A stretch of DNA of 19,061 nucleotides from Methanobacteriota archaeon (GTDB lineage Archaea; Halobacteriota; Methanomicrobia; Methanomicrobiales; Methanomicrobiaceae), in contig JAEWWL010000045.1 in assembly GCA_023396365.1 (NCBI GenBank), positions 1 to 19,061 of the forward strand, in the 5' to 3' direction. This document shows positions 14,251 through 19,061 of this stretch, piece by piece. The position numbers and the translations under genes are program-made. Every line of letters starts with the position of its first letter. Position 1 is the first letter of the stretch. Below the pieces are notes generated by a model. That model was not told the DNA's origin and searched no databases. It saw only the letters and a program-made list of their open reading frames with translations.

Positions 14251-16791
14251 ATGATAAGCTTAAAAGTTGATACTGCATATCCTGAGGACCAGGGGAGCGG
14301 CAGGGCAAGGCTGGATCCTGAAACTATGCTGCATCTTCATCTTTCTCCGGGTGATCTTGTATACATTGAAGGGAAGAACCGCACAGTTGCCAAAGTCTGG
14401 CGTATGATGGTCAATGATTGGAATCAGGAGAAGATTCGCATTGACAACTATACAAGGATGAATGCAGGGATAAGTATTGGTGATCGGGTTACGGTCACTC
14501 CTGTGGAGGATGCATCTGCTGCTGACCATGTTATCCTTGCACCGCCTGAGGATATGCCAAAACAGCTTCCGATAAACTATAACAGCGCAATATCAAGACT
14601 CATTGACTTTCCTGTGGTAAAAAATGACAGTGTGCCTGTTGTTGCAGGTCTTCCATTCATGCAGCCGCAGACAGTCTCTTTTAAGGTAGTTCATATCGAG
14701 CCTGAAAATGCTGTCATAATAACCCGTGACACTGAAATTGAATTTTCAGACAAACCTGCGGCAGGGTTTGAAGGTCTCAAAATGATCTCTTATGAGGACA
14801 TTGGCGGGCTGAAAGGCGAACTTCAGAATGTAAGGGAGACTATTGAGCTTCCAATGAGACATCCTGAGCTTTTCAGAAAACTCGGAATAGATCCTCCAAA
14901 GGGAGTTTTGTTGTTTGGCCCTCCCGGAACAGGAAAGACACTCATCGCCAAGGCCGTTGCCAATGAAAGCGGAGCGCATTTTATTTCAATTGCCGGTCCT
15001 GAGATTATCTCCAAATATTATGGTGAAAGTGAACAAAGGCTCAGGGAAATATTTGATGAAGCCGAGGACAATGCTCCCTCTATTGTATTTATTGACGAAC
15101 TGGATTCAATTGCGCCAAAACGTGAGGATGTAACAGGCGAAGTTGAAAGGCGTGTTGTGGCCCAGCTTCTTACAATGATGGATGGTCTTGAGGAGAGGGG
15201 TCAGGTTGTTGTAATTGGTGCAACAAACCGGCTTGACGCAATCGATCAGGCTTTAAGAAGACCGGGGCGCTTTGACAGGGAGATTGAAATAGGCGTTCCC
15301 GGAGAAGAAGACCGGCTTGAAATTCTCCGCATTCACACAAGGGGAATGCCAATTGAAGGGGAAAACCTGATAATAGAAAAAAGAAAGGAGTGCGATTCTG
15401 CATCAGGTGAGGAGAAAGAAGCTCTTGAGGAGGAATACAAATCTGTCGTTGATGAGGTCCACAAAAACCGTGAGACACTCCTTGAGGAGTTTTCATCCAA
15501 AACAAACGGTTTTGTGGGTGCAGATCTTGCTTCGCTTGCGCGTGAGGCAGCTATGAGGGCGCTTAGAAGATATCTTCCTGATATAGATTTGGACTCTGAT
15601 GAAATTCCGCAGGAAGTTCTTGAATCTATGGAGATACGGATAAGTGATTTCCGTGATGCATTAAAGGAAATAAATCCAAGCGCCATGCGTGAGGTATTCC
15701 TTGAAGTCTCCCATGTCCAGTGGTCTGATGTAGGAGGTCTTTCTGATGAGAAAGAAGAGGTCCGCGAAACAGTTGAGTATCCTTTGACACGCAGGGAAAA
15801 ATTTGAAAACTTAGGAATAGAGCCTCCAAAAGGCGTCCTGCTGTACGGTCCCCCGGGAACCGGAAAAACTCTGATTGCAAAGGCAGTTGCAAATGAGAGT
15901 GGTGCAAATTTTATTCCGGTACGCGGCCCGCAGCTTTTGTCCAAATGGGTTGGTGAAAGTGAACGCGCTGTGCGTGAGGTTTTTAGAAAAGCGCGTCAGG
16001 TAGCACCTTCAATAATATTCTTTGATGAGCTTGATGCCCTTGCACCCGCAAGAAGCGGAGGTTCGGAGTCAAGAGTTGTTGAAAGTGTATTGAATCAGAT
16101 TCTGACCGAGTTTGACGGCATAGAGGAGCTTTCCGGTGTTGTTGTTATGGGTGCCACAAACCGTCCGGATATAATTGATCCTGCTCTTCTAAGGGCAGGA
16201 AGATTTGACCGTCTGGTATATGTTGGAGAGCCTGATGAGAAATCAAGGATGAAAATTCTTCAGATTCACTCAAAACTCATTCCCTTTGAGGGATCAATAA
16301 TTGATGAGATAGTAAATTTCATAAAAGCATTTGATGAAGGAACAATTGAAGAGGCCTTCAATAACATAAGCAGCAGGAAAAATTTCTCATTGAACAGGAG
16401 AATTACTGCTGAAGAGATTAAGTCAGGCTTTGAGGGTATTGAAGAGAATAAATCCTCTAATTTATCAATCTCCCAGAGAAGAAAAATTTTAATAGGGCAG
16501 CTTCTTAAAAATGGTCTTTATATCGATGATCCAATAAGAGATGGTCTTTTGGCAGGCATTGCTTCTAAAACACATGGTTATGTGGGATCAGATCTTGAAC
16601 TTTTATGCAGGGAGGCTGCCATGTTTGCAATGCGCCAGGGCAGGGCTTTTTTGTCAGAATCTGATTTTGCTCTTGCCATGGAAAAAGTTCATCCGATGAT
16701 GAATGACAGGGTAAGAGAGCAGTATATGCGGATAAAGCAGCATTTCAAAGGTGGTCTTCCCTCACAGGTTCAGCCTGTAGAATACCAGTAA
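14251..16791 (+). CDS. Cdc48/p97 (VAT)-type AAA+ ATPase
   Basis: 846 residues, against about 730-745 for typical archaeal VAT. Residues 1-180 form the N domain; D1 has Walker A GPPGTGKT (223-230) and Walker B IVFIDELD (278-285); D2 has Walker A 533-540 and Walker B IIFFDELD (588-595). SRH/arginine-finger regions are RRPGRFDRE (336-344) and LRAGRFDR (647-654). It is a cytosolic hexameric unfoldase that probably feeds the proteasome or remodels complexes. The extra length comes from two charged segments at the same site in each AAA+ domain, about 370-410 and 681-762, just before the GFVGADL/GYVGSDL helix. The C-terminal tail (GGLPSQVQPVEYQ) ends in a tyrosine-containing motif. ATG has AAGGTGG 4 bases upstream; a T8 run follows the stop. 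Confidence 0.95.
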   Translation: MISLKVDTAYPEDQGSGRARLDPETMLHLHLSPGDLVYIEGKNRTVAKVWRMMVNDWNQEKIRIDNYTRMNAGISIGDRVTVTPVEDASAADHVILAPPEDMPKQLPINYNSAISRLIDFPVVKNDSVPVVAGLPFMQPQTVSFKVVHIEPENAVIITRDTEIEFSDKPAAGFEGLKMISYEDIGGLKGELQNVRETIELPMRHPELFRKLGIDPPKGVLLFGPPGTGKTLIAKAVANESGAHFISIAGPEIISKYYGESEQRLREIFDEAEDNAPSIVFIDELDSIAPKREDVTGEVERRVVAQLLTMMDGLEERGQVVVIGATNRLDAIDQALRRPGRFDREIEIGVPGEEDRLEILRIHTRGMPIEGENLIIEKRKECDSASGEEKEALEEEYKSVVDEVHKNRETLLEEFSSKTNGFVGADLASLAREAAMRALRRYLPDIDLDSDEIPQEVLESMEIRISDFRDALKEINPSAMREVFLEVSHVQWSDVGGLSDEKEEVRETVEYPLTRREKFENLGIEPPKGVLLYGPPGTGKTLIAKAVANESGANFIPVRGPQLLSKWVGESERAVREVFRKARQVAPSIIFFDELDALAPARSGGSESRVVESVLNQILTEFDGIEELSGVVVMGATNRPDIIDPALLRAGRFDRLVYVGEPDEKSRMKILQIHSKLIPFEGSIIDEIVNFIKAFDEGTIEEAFNNISSRKNFSLNRRITAEEIKSGFEGIEENKSSNLSISQRRKILIGQLLKNGLYIDDPIRDGLLAGIASKTHGYVGSDLELLCREAAMFAMRQGRAFLSESDFALAMEKVHPMMNDRVREQYMRIKQHFKGGLPSQVQPVEYQ

Positions 16792-16799
16792 TTTTTTTT
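16792..16799 (+). terminator. T8 run after cdc48
   Basis: Eight T residues directly after the TAA stop, a likely archaeal terminator separating cdc48 from the ligase gene. Confidence 0.55.
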
Positions 16800-16830
16800 G
16801 ATATTAGTTATTATTATGCCATATTGTGCA

Positions 16831-16838
16831 TAAATATA
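16831..16838 (+). promoter_or_regulatory. TATA box for the acyl-CoA synthetase-like gene
   Basis: TAAATATA, 47-54 bases before the TTG start, predicts transcription from near 16860 with a 25-base leader that includes the GGAGGA ribosome site. Confidence 0.5.
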
Positions 16839-16870
16839 CATTGCAGATCTGTAATTTAATAGCACGGTCT

Positions 16871-16876
16871 GGAGGA
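16871..16876 (+). promoter_or_regulatory. Ribosome site deciding a TTG start
   Basis: GGAGGA, 8 bases before the TTG at 16885. An ATG at 16878 is only one base from it and opens a 4-codon frame (ATG GAA TTT GTC TAA), so the TTG is the workable start for the long frame. Confidence 0.65.
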
Positions 16877-16884
16877 TATGGAAT

Positions 16885-18426
16885 TTGTCTAATTGTACTG
16901 CCTTTCTTGATGTAAATAAAAGACTGGGAAATAAATCTGCTCTTGTATTCCCTTCTGAAAACTTTGTATTAAGTTATGAGGAGATGTTTGAATCAGTTTG
17001 CCGGCGTGCAAATCTTCTTCTTTCTTTGGGAATATGCAAAGGTGACAGGGTCTGCATATACCTTCCGTCAAAGCCTGAATATCTTCTTTCATATTTTGCA
17101 GTCTGGCGGATTGGTGCTGTTGCTGTTCCGCTAAATATTGTCTTGTGTGAATCAGAAGTTGCATATATGCTTGAAAATTCCGGTGCATCAGCAATTATAA
17201 CAGATTCTCAGGGAGAACAAAATGCAAAAACAGCATGTAAATCAGGATCTCAAAAGACTGTGGTTATAGTAACAGGCAATGATGAATGGTCTTTGGTGCT
17301 CTCTGAAATGCCAGGATTTCTGCGTCCTGTAAACTGTTCTCATGATGAATTATGCCAGCTTCAGTACACATCCGGAACGACAGGAAAACAGAAAGGAGCA
17401 ATGCTGACTCATGGAAACTGGATGGCTGCAATGGAAGCCGAATGCAGTCTTTTAAGTTATTCGCCGGATGATGCTTATCTTGGAATTTATCCAATGGCGC
17501 ATGTTGGTGTTTCATGGGGTATTTCAGCATTGAAGGCCGGCGCCTCCTGGATTATTATGGAGATGTTTGATCTTGAAAGATATATTCAGTATTCAGAAAA
17601 ATTCAGGGCAACTGTTGTTGCAGGAATGCCCCCTGTTATTCATTCTCTTTTAAAAGCACCTGCGGGAACGGAAGATAAGTTTTCATCTGCAAGAGAGATG
17701 ATAAGCGGCGGGGGTCCTCTTCATCCAAGCATCTGGAAGGAATTTTATTCAAGATTTCAAATTCCTGTTGTAAATGCATACGGACTTTCAGAGACAATTG
17801 TTGTAGGCACAGGCACCGCAATCAGGCCGGAGGATTATGAAACAGCAGATGAGTTCAGAAGTGTCGGAAGCCCTGTGGGGTATACCGAGATGAAGATAGT
17901 TGACACAAATGATTCTTCAACAGAACTCTCAGGTACAGAAATCGGTGAAATAGCCCTGAGAGGTCCGGCTGTTGCCAAAGGATACTGGGGAATGAAAGAG
18001 GAGACAGAAAAGGTATTTCTGACTGATGGATGGTTTTTAACCGGAGACATCGGTTATATCGATGTAAACGGAATGCTTGCAATTACTGACCGGAAAAAGG
18101 ATATGATAGTAATGTCTGGCTGGAAAATATATCCTACCGAGGTCGAGAAGGTGTATGTTGAGCACCCGGATATTGATGATATAGCAATATTCGGCTGCCC
18201 TGATATTCATCGCGGCGAAGTTCCTGTAGCAGCAGTTGTTGCGTCCGCCGGAAAAACAATAGATACCGAATCGCTGATAAAATATGGAAAAGAAAGGCTT
18301 GCAAAGTACAAAGTCCCGAGACATTATATAATTCTTGATGAACTTCCCAGAGTTCACGGATGGAAGCTTCTTAGGCGCGAACTTCGTGAAAAATTCTGCA
18401 GGGAAGAGGATTTTATATATAATTAA
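16885..18426 (+). CDS. AMP-forming acyl-CoA synthetase-like ligase
   Basis: 513 residues of the ANL (acyl-adenylate-forming) superfamily, cytosolic, activating a carboxylic acid with ATP and then most likely transferring it to CoA. Core motifs: A3 P-loop YTSGTTGKQKGA (161-172), A5 NAYGLSET (297-304), A7 GWFLTGDIG (382-390), and the A8 hinge DRKKDMIVMSGWKIYPTEVE (402-421). The A10 adenylation lysine is K494 in HGWKLLRREL, where nearly all relatives have TGK; the lysine is kept but the glycine before it is tryptophan. It resembles medium/long-chain fatty-acyl-CoA synthetases; the acid cannot be told from sequence. TTG at 16885 is chosen because an in-frame stop lies at 16852-16854, there is no nearer in-frame ATG, and GGAGGA is well placed. 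Confidence 0.88.
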   Translation: MSNCTAFLDVNKRLGNKSALVFPSENFVLSYEEMFESVCRRANLLLSLGICKGDRVCIYLPSKPEYLLSYFAVWRIGAVAVPLNIVLCESEVAYMLENSGASAIITDSQGEQNAKTACKSGSQKTVVIVTGNDEWSLVLSEMPGFLRPVNCSHDELCQLQYTSGTTGKQKGAMLTHGNWMAAMEAECSLLSYSPDDAYLGIYPMAHVGVSWGISALKAGASWIIMEMFDLERYIQYSEKFRATVVAGMPPVIHSLLKAPAGTEDKFSSAREMISGGGPLHPSIWKEFYSRFQIPVVNAYGLSETIVVGTGTAIRPEDYETADEFRSVGSPVGYTEMKIVDTNDSSTELSGTEIGEIALRGPAVAKGYWGMKEETEKVFLTDGWFLTGDIGYIDVNGMLAITDRKKDMIVMSGWKIYPTEVEKVYVEHPDIDDIAIFGCPDIHRGEVPVAAVVASAGKTIDTESLIKYGKERLAKYKVPRHYIILDELPRVHGWKLLRRELREKFCREEDFIYN

Positions 18427-18450
18427 TATTTTAAAATCAAATTAGATATC

Positions 18451-18464
18451 TTTTTTAAAATATA
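18451..18464 (+). promoter_or_regulatory. Promoter of the RecA/KaiC-like gene, probably leaderless
   Basis: TTTTTTAAAATATA with its centre 23-30 bases before the ATG at 18481. No purine-rich ribosome site lies between, so transcription probably begins at or next to the ATG. The T6 stretch may also terminate the ligase gene upstream. Confidence 0.4.
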
Positions 18465-18480
18465 GATTAAATCTTAAAAT

Positions 18481-19061
18481 ATGTCACCTGAGATTGAGCA
18501 GATATCATCGATAAAATCTGATAAGAGATCAACAGGCATTATTGGTCTTGATTTCCAGCTTGGAGGCGGAATACCAAAGGGAAAATCATTAATACTTTTT
18601 GGAGATGCACTTTCAGGAATGGAAATTCTTGCAGAACAGTTCTGGCATGCTGACAAATCAAACGAAAGTACATATATAATGATTGACAGTCTGCCAAAGG
18701 AGGGTATGATAAATGCAGGAGAATTAAATATTTCTGATTTGTCGGCCGTTTTGAAAGGGGACTGGGTTGTGATTGACTCTCTCTCCTCAATTATCTTAAA
18801 TTTCGGAATTGATGCGGCAGTCTCTTTTCTCGACAATGGTCTTGCAAAAATCAAAAACAATGGCGGAAATGTTCTTTTGATATTGTACAGCAATGTCCAT
18901 GCACGTGCAGATGAGATAAAAGTTACAAGGCATTCTGATATTTTTATCTCTTTGTCAAATGTCCTGCATGGAAATGAAATTGAGAGAAATCTGACAATAA
19001 ATAAAATATCCGGAGCAGATGTTCCAAAAAGAGCATATCCGTACAATATTCTGGCATCAGT
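18481..19061 (+). CDS. RecA/KaiC-like protein with degenerate P-loop (3' truncated)
   Basis: The frame is open from ATG 18481 to the window end: 193 codons seen, 3' part missing. The fold pattern is that of RadA/KaiC/Rad55 proteins: TGIIGLDFQLGGGIPKGKSL (18-37), then the P-loop position, and a Walker-B-like strand WVVIDSLSS (95-103). At the P-loop it reads GDALSGME (41-48), where GxxxxGK(T/S) is expected, so both the lysine and the serine/threonine are gone and normal ATP binding is doubtful. The start lacks a ribosome site, as in leaderless archaeal genes. Relatives in archaea include FlaH/ArlH and other single-domain KaiC-like regulators, but none can be assigned. Confidence 0.75.
   Translation, partial: MSPEIEQISSIKSDKRSTGIIGLDFQLGGGIPKGKSLILFGDALSGMEILAEQFWHADKSNESTYIMIDSLPKEGMINAGELNISDLSAVLKGDWVVIDSLSSIILNFGIDAAVSFLDNGLAKIKNNGGNVLLILYSNVHARADEIKVTRHSDIFISLSNVLHGNEIERNLTINKISGADVPKRAYPYNILAS

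Noticed and set aside
15333..15944. 203-codon open frame antisense to cdc48
   Set aside because: It lies wholly within the well-supported AAA+ gene; the product is low-complexity Ser/Arg-rich and resembles no family.
16792..16884. Possible small gene between cdc48 and the ligase
   Set aside because: Too short, stops in the frames checked; it holds a T-run, a TATA box and a ribosome site.

Overview
The window comes from a methanogenic archaeon, most likely of the order Methanomicrobiales. The evidence is a complete block of methanogenesis marker genes (mmp3, 6, 5, 15, 17, 7) behind atwA, a form III RuBisCO, RadB, an archaeal Cdc48/VAT ATPase, and DUF4013 and DUF3821-type envelope proteins that I associate with this order. 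The DNA is AT-rich. Promoters show archaeal TATA boxes, ribosome sites are GGAGG-like, and genes end in short T-runs. I cannot name the species.

Layout. 1-491: C-terminus of an exported, membrane-anchored surface protein (+). 743-1378: DUF4013 membrane protein (-) with its own promoter. 1499-8867: a minus-strand operon read in the order atwA, mmp3, mmp6, mmp5, mmp15, mmp17, mmp7, then an AhpD-like gene. Its junctions are very tight (three 4-base ATGA overlaps and gaps of 1, 3 and 12 bases). 8868-9183: AT-rich spacer with the atwA promoter. 9184-9999: HAD-superfamily phosphatase (-). 10102-11307: RuBisCO large subunit (+), divergent from the HAD gene. 11530-12354: diaminopimelate epimerase dapF (+). 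12341-14199: larC then radB (-), overlapping by ATGA; radB also overlaps the 3' end of dapF tail to tail. 14251-16791: Cdc48-type AAA+ ATPase (+), divergent from larC across 51 bp. 16885-18426: acyl-CoA synthetase-like AMP-forming ligase (+). 18481-19061: start of a RecA/KaiC-like protein with a broken P-loop (+), running off the window.

How they fit. AtwA (component A2) is the ATP-dependent factor required to activate methyl-coenzyme M reductase (MCR). Several Mmp proteins are linked to the same activation machinery, so the long operon is best read as an MCR activation/maturation module. Mmp15 has the fold signature and both cluster cysteines of the 2-hydroxyacyl-CoA dehydratase activator family. 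It is therefore a candidate ATP-driven low-potential electron donor within that module. RuBisCO keeps all the catalytic residues I checked and should work in nucleotide salvage (AMP pathway) or the reductive hexulose-phosphate pathway; the partner enzymes are not in the window. The remaining genes look like housekeeping: lysine biosynthesis, recombination, protein remodelling and nickel-cofactor assembly.

No tRNA, rRNA, CRISPR array, insertion sequence or phage gene was seen. The most unusual points are two extra segments at equivalent sites in the two AAA+ domains of Cdc48, the lost P-loop lysine in the last gene, the phosphonatase-like DSAGT motif of the HAD protein, and the non-ATG starts of mmp3 and the ligase (with a possible third in mmp6).
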